DNA of 10,873 nucleotides from CALALP01 sp041855735 (GTDB lineage Bacteria; Bacillota; Clostridia; Lachnospirales; Lachnospiraceae), in the NCBI GenBank assembly GCA_041855735.1, contig JBHAEV010000206.1:1-10873 (forward strand), read 5' to 3'. Below are positions 1 through 6,036 of the stretch, piece after piece; positions within the stretch are counted from its first letter, which is position 1; each line of letters starts with the position of its first letter. The position numbers and the translations under genes were made by a program. Below the pieces are notes generated by a model. It saw nothing but the letters and a program-made list of their open reading frames with translations. It did not search any database and had not been told where the DNA came from.

Positions 1-266
1 TCGGTATATTGTTTTTTTGATACTTCTATATCCAGATTATCCTTCTTTTGATTGATCCCTTCCACTTCCAAACGTATATCTTTGCTGTATTTTCCATAGC
101 CTTCTCTCCGAATTTGATGTCCCAGAATCAGAGTTTCCGATTTGGAAAACCTGTTTGCCAGAATATATAGAGAAAACCCCAGAATCACACAAAGGATTTG
201 AACCTTAAATCTCAATACAATCTCCAGCAGGTTAAACGTATGTCGTTTTCTCTCTCTCATAAACAT
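1..266 (-). CDS. Tad-locus small membrane-anchored protein, N-terminal part (cut by window edge)
   Basis: The frame is open from an ATG at 266 (a second ATG is at 260) to the left edge, giving 88 residues without a stop. Residues 1-19 are basic and hydrophilic, about 20-39 form one membrane segment (FKVQILCVILGFSLYILANR), and the rest is polar with charged strands and would lie outside the membrane. The part around residues 51-88 (IRREGYGKYSKDIRLEVEG, then IEVSKKQYT) resembles an uncharacterised protein I recall directly after the T2SF platform gene in clostridial tad loci; that is recognition from memory, not a search. A GGAGG at 286-290 lies 19 nt before the ATG, longer than usual, so the start is not certain. 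It follows the TadB-like gene by 125 nt on the same strand and probably belongs to the pilus operon. Its exact role is unknown. Confidence 0.7.
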   Translation of the reverse strand, partial: MFMRERKRHTFNLLEIVLRFKVQILCVILGFSLYILANRFSKSETLILGHQIRREGYGKYSKDIRLEVEGINQKKDNLDIEVSKKQYT

Positions 267-391
267 GTCCGTACTGCGAACTTTTCCTCCTTTTCAAGAT
301 GCTTTCAAAAACTTTCGGCTCACCTGCCCGGATCCGCCGATTCGGATTATCCGGTTTCGCAAACTCCTTCCAATCACTTACACTAAAGCTC

Positions 392-1267
392 CTACACCCG
401 AATATCCAGTATCTTTTTGGACAGATGCAGGGAAAATACATACGCAAAAAGACAAAAGGTCATCATGATTCTTCCCAAAGCTGTGGTATACATCATTCTG
501 AAAAAACCCGGTGAGCTGGTTTCAATGTACAAAACGATAATAAACGGAAAGAGATTCATAATTTTTTGTTCAAAACGTTTTGCCGTTGTCAAAGTCAGAA
601 TCTCCTCCTTTATCTTCATTTTGTCACTGATGACTCCCGATGTATGGTTGATGATTCCGATCAACTCGCCGCCGCTTCTTTTTGCAATCTTCAATACCCT
701 GGAAAAATTTCGAATATCATCGATTCCGCTTCTTTCTCCCAAATCTTCAAAAGCCTTCTCGATCGGAATATTCATATACACAAGATGAGACAGATATTCG
801 AACTCCATTGCAATCAATGATTTTGCTCCCAGTACCAATCTCAACTCTTCAATGCTCTCTTTTAACGCATTTTCAGCGGAATATCCCGCACTGATCAGGG
901 ATGCCAGTGTCAATATCCCCTCCTTAAACTCCACTTCCAGGGTGTCTTTTCTTTTTTGGATCAATATCTTCTTTTGATAAAACGGAAAACAAAGTGCGAA
1001 AGGCATAAACAGAAAAAATGCATAGATATGACGATAGAAAATAAAAGAGATGACAGCCTCCGCGAAAAGCCCGAAAGCAAAATATCGCAGATACTCCAAT
1101 GCGTTCAATGTATATTGTTCATAATCGATTGCCTGATGCGATGATTTTACGAGTGTTTTTGAGTTCCCCTTTTTTAACCAGTTCTCCCAAAACCTTACCT
1201 TCCGTCTCCCCGGTTTCTTTGAATTCAAAGAGTGGAAAAAGTTCAATTTGCCCATCTTTATAATCAC
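392..1267 (-). CDS. tadB: TadB/TadC-type platform protein (type II secretion F domain)
   Basis: This is an inner-membrane platform protein of the tad pilus, which couples the CpaF ATPase to pilus assembly. Counting from a GTG at 1267 (291 aa), membrane segments lie at about 60-78, 80-96, 236-250 and 266-282. Between them is the cytoplasmic T2SF domain, with GILTLASLISAGYSAENAL near 117-134 and DLGERSGIDDIRNFSRV near 175-191; the SGxEDIRNF-type motif is typical of clostridial homologues. The start is unclear. The first 49 codons overlap the end of cpaF in another frame, while homologues usually begin just before the DYEQYTLNALEY stretch at 48-59. No ATG or GTG lies between residue 5 (ATG 1255) and that motif; only TTG or ATC codons are available. 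The gene is directly downstream of cpaF and should be in the same transcript. It is the only T2SF gene visible, so TadB versus TadC cannot be decided. Confidence 0.85.
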   Translation of the reverse strand: MIIKMGKLNFFHSLNSKKPGRRKVRFWENWLKKGNSKTLVKSSHQAIDYEQYTLNALEYLRYFAFGLFAEAVISFIFYRHIYAFFLFMPFALCFPFYQKKILIQKRKDTLEVEFKEGILTLASLISAGYSAENALKESIEELRLVLGAKSLIAMEFEYLSHLVYMNIPIEKAFEDLGERSGIDDIRNFSRVLKIAKRSGGELIGIINHTSGVISDKMKIKEEILTLTTAKRFEQKIMNLFPFIIVLYIETSSPGFFRMMYTTALGRIMMTFCLFAYVFSLHLSKKILDIRV

Positions 1268-2336
1268 CCACTTCCATGATGTTCAATACTCTTCTGGAAC
1301 GATCTCTCAGTCTTCCCAGATGGATTAATATGTCGATTGCCCCTGCAATCTGCGAACGAAGTGCAACCAACGGAAGCTCCGCCCCGGCCAATGCCATCGT
1401 TTCAATTCTGGACAGCATGTCTTTCGGGCTGTTCCCATGTCCGGTACTCAAGGAACCGTCGTGACCGGTATTCATTGCCTGGAGCATGTCCAGCGCTTCC
1501 GAACCTCGAATCTCTCCTACAACAATCCGATCCGGATTCATTCTCAGCGCCGCTTTGATTAAATCGGAAATTCCGATGCGCCCTTCTCCCTCCGCATTCG
1601 GATTTCTTGACTCCAGTCTTACCAGATTTTTAATCTGCAGCAACTGCAATTCCGCCGAATCTTCAATGGTAATCACCCGTTCGTCATTCGGAATGAAGGC
1701 AGACAGCGCATTTAAAAATGTCGTTTTACCGGAGTTCGTACCTCCGCTGATAAAAATATTGTAGCCGGATTTTACCAGTTTTTTCAGAAAATCTGCGGCT
1801 TCTTTGGTGATGGAACTCAAGGACAGGAGCTTTTCCATACTGATTGTTTCGGGGAATTTTCTGATTGTCACAATCGGCCCGTTCAGGGAAATCGGCGGCA
1901 AAACAACATGAACTCTTGAACCGTCTGCAAGTCTGGCATCCGCAATCGGTGATGACACATTCACGATCCGGTTTACACTGCTTACAATTTTTTGAATCAT
2001 ATCTTCCAGTTGTTCGTCCGACTTGAATTTTTTGTCCCACTTCACGATCTTTCCGCGCCGCTCTACGAAGATATCATCCTTTCCGTTAATCATAATCTCG
2101 GTGATGTCTTTGTCGTCAATCAGTTCCTGGAGTATATCCAATCTTCGAAAGGAGTCAAAAAGCATGGACCGCAATTCCAGTTTCCTGTTAAGAGGCAAAT
2201 AAATTTTTGTTTCATACTCCCGGATTTTATCATCGATCATCTCGGTTAAATGTTCATCGGTGATATTTCGATAATCCGTCAAAATGATGGATAACTCCTC
2301 TCGGATTAAATCAAATTTTAAGCCTGCATTTTCCAT
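1119..2336 (-). CDS. cpaF: Tad pilus secretion ATPase CpaF/TadA
   Basis: This hexameric cytoplasmic ATPase of the type II/IV secretion family powers Flp/tad pilus assembly. From the ATG at 2336 it has 405 residues, the usual length for CpaF. The N-terminal domain contains the LQELIDDKDITEIMING stretch (about 69-85), typical of the family. The core carries Walker A GGTNSGKT (198-205), the Asp box ITIEDS (222-227), Walker B RIVVGEIRG (270-278) and the His box TGHDGSLSTGH (290-300). The C-terminus, GELVKKGELKN, is the normal family ending, so the gene is intact. An ATG at 2354 is in frame, but the GGAGGG at 2347-2352 sits 10 nt ahead of ATG 2336, which decides the start. The gene overlaps the peptidase gene upstream by 19 nt and the TadB-like gene downstream, consistent with one coupled operon. 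Confidence 0.95.
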   Translation of the reverse strand: MENAGLKFDLIREELSIILTDYRNITDEHLTEMIDDKIREYETKIYLPLNRKLELRSMLFDSFRRLDILQELIDDKDITEIMINGKDDIFVERRGKIVKWDKKFKSDEQLEDMIQKIVSSVNRIVNVSSPIADARLADGSRVHVVLPPISLNGPIVTIRKFPETISMEKLLSLSSITKEAADFLKKLVKSGYNIFISGGTNSGKTTFLNALSAFIPNDERVITIEDSAELQLLQIKNLVRLESRNPNAEGEGRIGISDLIKAALRMNPDRIVVGEIRGSEALDMLQAMNTGHDGSLSTGHGNSPKDMLSRIETMALAGAELPLVALRSQIAGAIDILIHLGRLRDRSRRVLNIMEVGDYKDGQIELFPLFEFKETGETEGKVLGELVKKGELKNTRKIIASGNRL

Positions 2337-2824
2337 AATACATATGCCCTCCATGACAAAAAACCCATCAGCAAAAAAGGAGCCATCGGTATGGTTATTC
2401 TCTCTTTGTCCGTTTTCAGGTTATGGTATTTATCGATCTTTCCCGTCACAGTCGTAACTTTGATATACTGTATGAAATAATTAACTCTTTCAAAAAAAAG
2501 TTTCCCGGAAAACATCTTGTAAAAGGAATAGATCCCCGCAAATATCAAGCCGATGTATATTGTTTTTAACGCATTCTGCATTTTCAGAAAACCGATCATC
2601 AAAGATACCAGTTTTAAATCTCCGGCACCGATTACTCTTACATAATAAAGCGGGAATAAAACGATTGGAACGACAAGAACAGAGCATAAAAAATCCCAAC
2701 GAAAGAAAACAACTCCGAGAAACAAAAACAGAAGTATCCAAACATTTTTAATCTTATACTTCCTCAGATCGGTATAACTTGCACCCAACAGCATAATCAT
2801 GCAAATCCACTCATTCGCCTGCAT
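2318..2824 (-). CDS. Type IV prepilin peptidase (TadV/CpaA-like)
   Basis: This is an integral membrane aspartyl peptidase that should cleave the leader of Flp-type prepilins. From the ATG at 2824 it has 168 residues, typical of the short TadV/CpaA class that lacks the cysteine-rich methylase domain of PilD. Both catalytic aspartates are visible: Asp19 in YTDLRKYKIKN and Asp69 in the GAGDLKL motif (GxGD). Hydrophobic segments lie at about 6-16, 28-42, 47-62, 72-82, 89-101 and 145-157. A longer in-frame start at 2863 lies deep in tadZ; ATG 2824 has GGGG six nt upstream and overlaps the end of tadZ by only 14 nt, so I chose it. The stop overlaps the cpaF start by 19 nt. The encoded substrate pilin is not in this window. 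Confidence 0.92.
   Translation of the reverse strand: MQANEWICMIMLLGASYTDLRKYKIKNVWILLFLFLGVVFFRWDFLCSVLVVPIVLFPLYYVRVIGAGDLKLVSLMIGFLKMQNALKTIYIGLIFAGIYSFYKMFSGKLFFERVNYFIQYIKVTTVTGKIDKYHNLKTDKERITIPMAPFLLMGFLSWRAYVLWKMQA
2347..2352 (-). promoter_or_regulatory. Ribosome binding site deciding the cpaF start
   Basis: GGAGGG on the minus strand lies 10 nt before ATG 2336 and overlaps the in-frame ATG at 2354, so it can serve only the shorter form. It sits inside the last codons of the prepilin peptidase gene. Confidence 0.75.
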
Positions 2825-3800
2825 ATGCCACCCCGATGCAATTTCTGGCGAGCATTGCCACATCCGTGCTTTCCAGAGAGTATAAATTATGTTGTTGTTT
2901 TAATTTATAAAACGGTACATTGATCTTTATGATTCTCTCCTTTAAAGCATCCTTTCCGACATAGTCCAGATACGCATCGAATTCTTCCAGTTTCAATTTC
3001 GATATACAGTCGTACATAACCGGCATATATACCTTTGTACAAATGCTTAATAATTCCGTACAGTGCTTGCCGAAATTTCCGAAGTCGACAATGATTCGTG
3101 AGTATTGCCCGAATCCGGAGATCTTTTGCAGCATATCTCGTATCTCACCGGCGCTTAATTCTTTCAAATCCTCCGGATACTTGACCGGAGCGATATAGTC
3201 CAGTTCTTTTGCGGAGCGGATCACCTTGCCCAGTTGTTCCCAGGTACACTTACCCTGCTTGTAGTAATACATCACATCCGACAAATCCATGGAATCCGGA
3301 CCGCTGAGAATCCCCCGATATTCGTCCAAAGTAATCAACAATGTTTTTTCGCTCTTGGAACTTTCCAATCCGAGTGCGCATGAAAAAACAGTCTTACCCG
3401 ATCTGGATACCGGAGAGAAAACCCCGATAATCTCCGCGTCTTTACCGGAAGAATGCATGGACATCGACAAATCCAAACTTTCGAGCAACATTTTTATCAA
3501 AGTCTGCGCGGATGTATATTTTAATGCTGTGCGTATCCCCGTCTCCATCTCCGATGAGTAGAGACGATCTTCCAAAAGCACAAAAATGAAGTCCGGTCGA
3601 TATTCATGCGGCAATCCCCTGAAATGGAGTTCATCCACCAGAAGTGCTCTGACATCATACTCTTTGTATCGTTGAATATACTCATCCGCCGATGAACAGG
3701 ATATGGTTTTCATTTCCATATAATTCCTGGAGTTCATGTATTTGCATAATCGGTCCGCATAGTTTCTGTCGGAATCCATAATCACAATGACGCTTCTCAT
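2811..3800 (-). CDS. tadZ: TadZ/CpaE-like ParA/MinD-family ATPase
   Basis: This protein probably localises or assembles the tad pilus machine at the membrane or pole. It has 329 residues from ATG 3800. Residues 1-110 look like an atypical receiver domain: acidic Asp9/Asp11 after a first strand, Asp56 in ALLVDELHF at the phospho-acceptor position, and Lys94 near the end. Whether it is phosphorylated is unknown; TadZ proteins commonly have such pseudo-receivers. The second half is a ParA/MinD-like domain with a Walker A-like loop SPVSRSGKTVFS (129-140), ITLDEYRG (157-163) and IIVDFGNFG (236-244). An in-frame start at 3839 lies within the likely promoter, whereas AAAGGAGGG stands just before ATG 3800. 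It is the first gene of the operon and overlaps the peptidase gene by 14 nt. No CpaB or secretin gene accompanies it, as expected for a monoderm. Confidence 0.88.
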   Translation of the reverse strand: MRSVIVIMDSDRNYADRLCKYMNSRNYMEMKTISCSSADEYIQRYKEYDVRALLVDELHFRGLPHEYRPDFIFVLLEDRLYSSEMETGIRTALKYTSAQTLIKMLLESLDLSMSMHSSGKDAEIIGVFSPVSRSGKTVFSCALGLESSKSEKTLLITLDEYRGILSGPDSMDLSDVMYYYKQGKCTWEQLGKVIRSAKELDYIAPVKYPEDLKELSAGEIRDMLQKISGFGQYSRIIVDFGNFGKHCTELLSICTKVYMPVMYDCISKLKLEEFDAYLDYVGKDALKERIIKINVPFYKLKQQHNLYSLESTDVAMLARNCIGVAYAGE

Positions 3801-3804
3801 CGCT

Positions 3805-3813
3805 CCCTCCTTT
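3805..3813 (-). promoter_or_regulatory. Ribosome binding site deciding the tadZ start
   Basis: AAAGGAGGG on the minus strand lies 4 nt before ATG 3800 (about 5-6 nt from the GGAGG core), a near-perfect Shine-Dalgarno sequence. It rules out the in-frame ATG at 3839 as the main start. Confidence 0.85.
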
Positions 3814-3830
3814 GTTTGTTTTCTACTCAA

Positions 3831-3859
3831 ATCATACATGATTTTTTGCTGTCGGTAAA
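3831..3859 (-). promoter_or_regulatory. Probable sigma-A promoter of the tad operon
   Basis: On the minus strand TATGAT (3831-3836) matches five of six -10 positions. TTTACC (3854-3859) matches four of six -35 positions, and the spacer is exactly 17 nt. Transcription would start near 3824, giving a short leader to ATG 3800. No other convincing pair lies between here and the palindrome at 3918-3989. It was assigned by eye only. Confidence 0.45.
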
Positions 3860-3917
3860 TGAAAACACCGAACGCTTTTCCTGTTTTTTTTTACAAATTT
3901 TACCGGAAATAATTGTA

Positions 3918-3989
3918 AAACCGGCGTATTCATTTTTGATGAAAAAATCCGGAAAAAACTGATTTTTCATACAATGAATACGCCGGTTT
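3918..3989. repeat. Nested inverted repeat with 16-bp perfect arms
   Basis: The outer arms AAACCGGCGTATTCAT (3918-3933) and ATGAATACGCCGGTTT (3974-3989) are exact reverse complements. Inside the 40-nt loop a second pair, ATGAAAAA (3939-3946) and TTTTTCAT (3963-3970), is also perfect, so the whole 72 nt can fold into one long hairpin. It lies between the XRE gene stop (4028) and the tad promoter. Read on the minus strand it is followed by TTTTACAATTATTT, so it could end XRE transcription, but the T-run is interrupted. A small mobile palindrome (MITE-like) or a protein-binding site are alternatives. I saw no clear target duplication or second copy in this window. Confidence 0.75.
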
Positions 3990-4010
3990 CCTTTTAACGG
4001 TTCAAAGTTA

Positions 4011-4026
4011 TCGCAAATCCTTGCGA
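4011..4026 (-). repeat. Small hairpin directly after the XRE stop codon
   Basis: TCGCAA (4011-4016) and TTGCGA (4021-4026) form a 6-bp stem with a 4-nt loop, one base beyond the stop codon at 4028-4030. No T-run follows, so it is not a normal intrinsic terminator; it may protect the 3' end or be chance. Confidence 0.35.
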
Positions 4027-4027
4027 A

Positions 4028-4384
4028 TCATTTCTTCCTTGCCAACAAAAACTCAAGAATGGTAAGCAAAAAATCACGATCTTTGTCCTTTAACAGTAAT
4101 AATTTATAGATTAAATTTCCGATGCTTACACCGCCATGGTATATCTCATGCGCCCCCTCGATGTTCTTTATAAAACCGTCATTGCCGACCAGTTCATCAA
4201 TACTGATCGCATAGATTCGTGATATATCCATCAGCATTTCGAAACTCGGACTGGATTTCCCGTTTTCATAATTGGAATATGCCTGTTGAGATATGTTCAA
4301 CAAATCGGCAATATCAGACTGCGAACTGTTTCTTTCCAATCTCAATTGCATCAACTTTACACCGATTTCTTTTTTCTTCTCCAT
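4028..4384 (-). CDS. XRE-family helix-turn-helix regulator
   Basis: This is a small DNA-binding regulator of 118 residues. An HTH_3 (Cro/C1-type) domain covers about residues 8-64, with IADLLNISQQAYSNYENGKSSPSFEMLMDISRIY holding the two helices of the motif and the following helices. The C-terminal 50 residues are predicted helical and may dimerise (IGNLIYKLLLLKDKDRDFLLTILEFLL); no ligand or enzyme domain is visible. The start is well supported: AAAGGAAGG lies 7 nt ahead of ATG 4384. It is transcribed toward the tad operon but separated from it by 227 nt that include the long palindrome and a separate promoter. It may therefore be an independent unit, possibly regulating itself or the tad genes. 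AACAAAT-type dyads at 4509-4537 are the best candidate operators, 125-150 nt upstream. The target is inferred, not shown. Confidence 0.88.
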   Translation of the reverse strand: MEKKKEIGVKLMQLRLERNSSQSDIADLLNISQQAYSNYENGKSSPSFEMLMDISRIYAISIDELVGNDGFIKNIEGAHEIYHGGVSIGNLIYKLLLLKDKDRDFLLTILEFLLARKK

Positions 4385-4508
4385 TTAAGTACCTTCCTTT
4401 TATGCATTCTTCTGCTTTCCTGCATTCAAACATCCGCAAATTTTTGTAATTAAAATTTATCATATTTTCGGAAATAAATGTATCGTTTTACAAGTAATAT
4501 GAGTAGAT

Positions 4509-4537
4509 AACAAATATAATTTGTTGAACATTTGTTC
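4509..4537. promoter_or_regulatory. Cluster of palindromic half-sites (candidate operator; LexA-like core)
   Basis: AACAAAT-ATA-ATTTGTT (4509-4525) is a perfect 7-3-7 dyad. It is followed at once by GAACATTTGTTC (4526-4537), a 5-2-5 dyad that also fits the Firmicute LexA core GAAC-N4-GTTC. The ATTTGTT unit therefore recurs at 4519 and 4530, 11 bp apart, with an inverted copy at 4509, all on one face of the helix. The sites lie between the methyltransferase stop and the XRE gene. I could not place a confident promoter for XRE here. Flanking bases of the full LexA consensus (outer C and G) are not matched. Confidence 0.45.
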
Positions 4538-4557
4538 TTTTATGTCGTATACTTGTT

Positions 4558-5448
4558 TTATAAATCCGACTCTTCTTTCTCTTTACTCATTATCAAATCA
4601 TAAAGTTTCGGATAAACTCCGTAATCCTCCATTACGCGCTCAACCATGCGCAGACTTTCTTTCACCCTTCCCCCGGAAGAGATTCCTTTTTTCATTCCCC
4701 GAATCAGAATATTTTTCGGAGTGTGCGACATATCGATAAAATCCAATATTTGCGTTTTATATCCGCAGTACTCCATAAGCTTCGCCCGGATTGCATCCGT
4801 TGCAAGCGAAGAGAAACGTTCCTGTATCAGTCCGTATTCGGTAAAAATATCCCGTTTCTTTATCTGGGAATTCAATTCATGCTGGCAGCACGGAACACAA
4901 AAAATCATCTTTGAATTCCACTTCATCGCATTGTATATTGCATAATCCGTAGCTGTATCGCAGGCATGCAAACTGATCACCATATCCACCGGTTCGTTCG
5001 GCACATAATCCGCAATATCACCGACACAAAACTCCAGGCCTTCATAACCGTATTTTTTTGCCGCCTGATTGCATTTCATAATAACCTCTTTTTTTAAATC
5101 CAAACCGACTATTTTTGCTTTGATTTCTTTAATATACACCAGATAATAGTATACGATAAACGTAAGATAGGACTTTCCGCAGCCGAAATCAATGATTCGT
5201 ATCTCTTTTAAACCGCTTTTGCCGATGGCATCTTCAATAAACTCAAGGTAGCGATTCATTTGCCTGTACTTGTCGTATTTGGATTTCACAACTTCACCGT
5301 CTTTGGTAAAGATCCCCATGTCCACCAAAGGAGGAATTGCAATTCCCTCCCGCAGGATATATTGCTTTTCTTTGTCATGCGAACTTACTTTCATCTTTGT
5401 ATCGGACTTTTTCTTCTTAAAACCGACATTTCCCTTTTTCGATGCCAA
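4558..5448 (-). CDS. Catalytic fragment of the split SAM-dependent methyltransferase
   Basis: This open frame (296 codons from a TTG at 5448) holds the Rossmann-fold methyltransferase domain. Motif I IIDFGCGKSYLTF (85-97) binds SAM, GLDLK (115-119) is the acidic post-I loop, and GDI (143-145), SLHACDTATDYA (159-170), VPCCQHELN (185-193) and FIDMSHTPKNILIRG (237-251) are conserved in the family I would assign to Methyltransf_32. The nucleotide-binding motifs all look intact, so the catalytic part has not decayed. The TTG has no convincing ribosome binding site, and the frame makes sense only as a continuation of the N-terminal part encoded at 5391-5732. Expression on its own is doubtful. Confidence 0.75.
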   Translation of the reverse strand: MASKKGNVGFKKKKSDTKMKVSSHDKEKQYILREGIAIPPLVDMGIFTKDGEVVKSKYDKYRQMNRYLEFIEDAIGKSGLKEIRIIDFGCGKSYLTFIVYYYLVYIKEIKAKIVGLDLKKEVIMKCNQAAKKYGYEGLEFCVGDIADYVPNEPVDMVISLHACDTATDYAIYNAMKWNSKMIFCVPCCQHELNSQIKKRDIFTEYGLIQERFSSLATDAIRAKLMEYCGYKTQILDFIDMSHTPKNILIRGMKKGISSGGRVKESLRMVERVMEDYGVYPKLYDLIMSKEKEESDL

Positions 5449-5732
5449 AACAATGTATTCCGTATTATCCGTGAATCCGTTAAGCTGTTAAGCTGTTTGT
5501 AGTTCCCGGTAAAGAGTTTTTCCACTCTTCTTTGCAGAAAATCCGGGGTGATGTTCTCATGAAACACCTGTGTTTTGGTGAATTTTTCGATTTGATAATA
5601 GTTTTTTTCTTTTCCGCTTTTCAACGAAAATACAATTTTATCATATTCCGTGTTGCTGTCCAGTTTTTTGCTGATTGTGATCTTAACCGGTTTATCCGCG
5701 AAAATATGTTGAAATGCTTCCTGTAATGTCAT
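5391..5732 (-). CDS. N-terminal fragment of the split methyltransferase
   Basis: From ATG 5732 this frame encodes 113 residues. The first 82 (MTLQEAFQHIFADKPVKITISKK through KLFTGNYKQLN, including QVFHEN near 55-60) look like the N-terminal domain seen ahead of the clostridial methyltransferase. The last 31 residues (SLTDSRII to KSPIQR) come from reading the wrong frame after the 8-bp duplication and are rich in Arg, Lys and Ser. AGGAAAG lies about 8 nt and AAGGA 2 nt ahead of the ATG; a longer in-frame start at 5783 has no good site. If translated, it would be a truncated product without a catalytic domain. Confidence 0.7.
   Translation of the reverse strand: MTLQEAFQHIFADKPVKITISKKLDSNTEYDKIVFSLKSGKEKNYYQIEKFTKTQVFHENITPDFLQRRVEKLFTGNYKQLNSLTDSRIIRNTLFWHRKREMSVLRRKSPIQR
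5480..5497. repeat. 8-bp tandem duplication (AAGCTGTT x2) causing a frameshift
   Basis: AAGCTGTT occurs at 5482-5489 and again at 5490-5497, and the two bases before (TT) also keep the 8-base period. Eight is not a multiple of three, so the second copy shifts the methyltransferase reading frame; one copy restores it. Confidence 0.95.
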
Positions 5733-5866
5733 ATTCCTTCTTTCCTGTATTCTTCCACTGTCGTTTGCCTGCCAACCATTCAATCTCCTGCATCCGCCGA
5801 ATGCTTCTTTGCCCGGTATTTTGTTCTTTGCAAAACCCGAAACTGTGCCGCAGGATTTTCAACTTC

Positions 5867-5875
5867 ATTATATCA
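5867..5875 (-). promoter_or_regulatory. Extended -10 promoter of the methyltransferase gene
   Basis: On the minus strand TGATATAAT contains a perfect TATAAT (5867-5872) with a TG one base upstream, the extended -10 pattern. The -35 region is poor: TTCGCA at a 19-nt spacing is the best. The leader to ATG 5732 would be about 128 nt. Confidence 0.5.
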
Positions 5876-5942
5876 CAAGTCCGACATCCGGTGCGAATCA
5901 ATCTCCATTTTTCCGTTTATATTACAACGAAGGCTCTCACGA

Positions 5943-5988
5943 AAACAGACTGTCCGTGCAGGCTTTCACCGGCAAAGACAGTCTGTTT
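5943..5988 (-). terminator. Intrinsic terminator after mglC
   Basis: AAACAGACTGTC (5943-5954) and GACAGTCTGTTT (5977-5988) are a perfect 12-bp stem around a 22-nt loop, starting 48 nt after the mglC stop. On the minus strand the stem is followed by TTCGTG after a four-T end, so the U-tract is weak. The symmetric stem could also act on the other strand. Confidence 0.75.
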
Positions 5989-6036
5989 CCGAACAAAATA
6001 TATATGGAGAATAATGAAATATTGAAAACGGCTGAT

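Larger units (their letters stand above)
4558..5732 (-). pseudogene. Class I SAM-dependent methyltransferase gene, frameshifted by an 8-bp tandem duplication
   Basis: Two reading frames cover one gene. The first begins at ATG 5732 and encodes the N-terminal domain; the second, from about 5480 to 4558, encodes the catalytic domain. At 5480-5497 the 8-mer AAGCTGTT is repeated in tandem. Deleting one copy joins the frames exactly and reads YKQLNGFTDNTEYIVLASKKGN across the junction, with a total of 388 residues, close to the roughly 390 I recall for clostridial full-length homologues. In the present sequence the first frame runs on to a stop at 5391, and the second meets a TAA inside the duplication. 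The gene is therefore broken as written, unless slippage or ribosomal frameshifting restores it. It stands alone, between the mgl terminator and the XRE gene, with its own probable promoter at 5867-5875. The methylated substrate is unknown. Confidence 0.85.
5733..6036. other. Gene-free stretch between mglC and the methyltransferase gene
   Basis: This 304-nt stretch holds the mglC terminator (5943-5988) and the methyltransferase promoter (5867-5875). Short open frames cross it on both strands, but none has a ribosome binding site together with a recognisable product. Confidence 0.7.

Noticed and set aside
232..447. A 71-codon minus-strand frame crossing the end of the TadB-like gene
   Set aside because: It overlaps both TadB and the start of the next gene in another frame, has no ribosome binding site and no hydrophobic segment fitting a Flp pilin.
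5692..5901. A 69-codon minus-strand frame ahead of the methyltransferase
   Set aside because: It covers the probable promoter and leader, overlaps the true start in another frame, and resembles no known protein.
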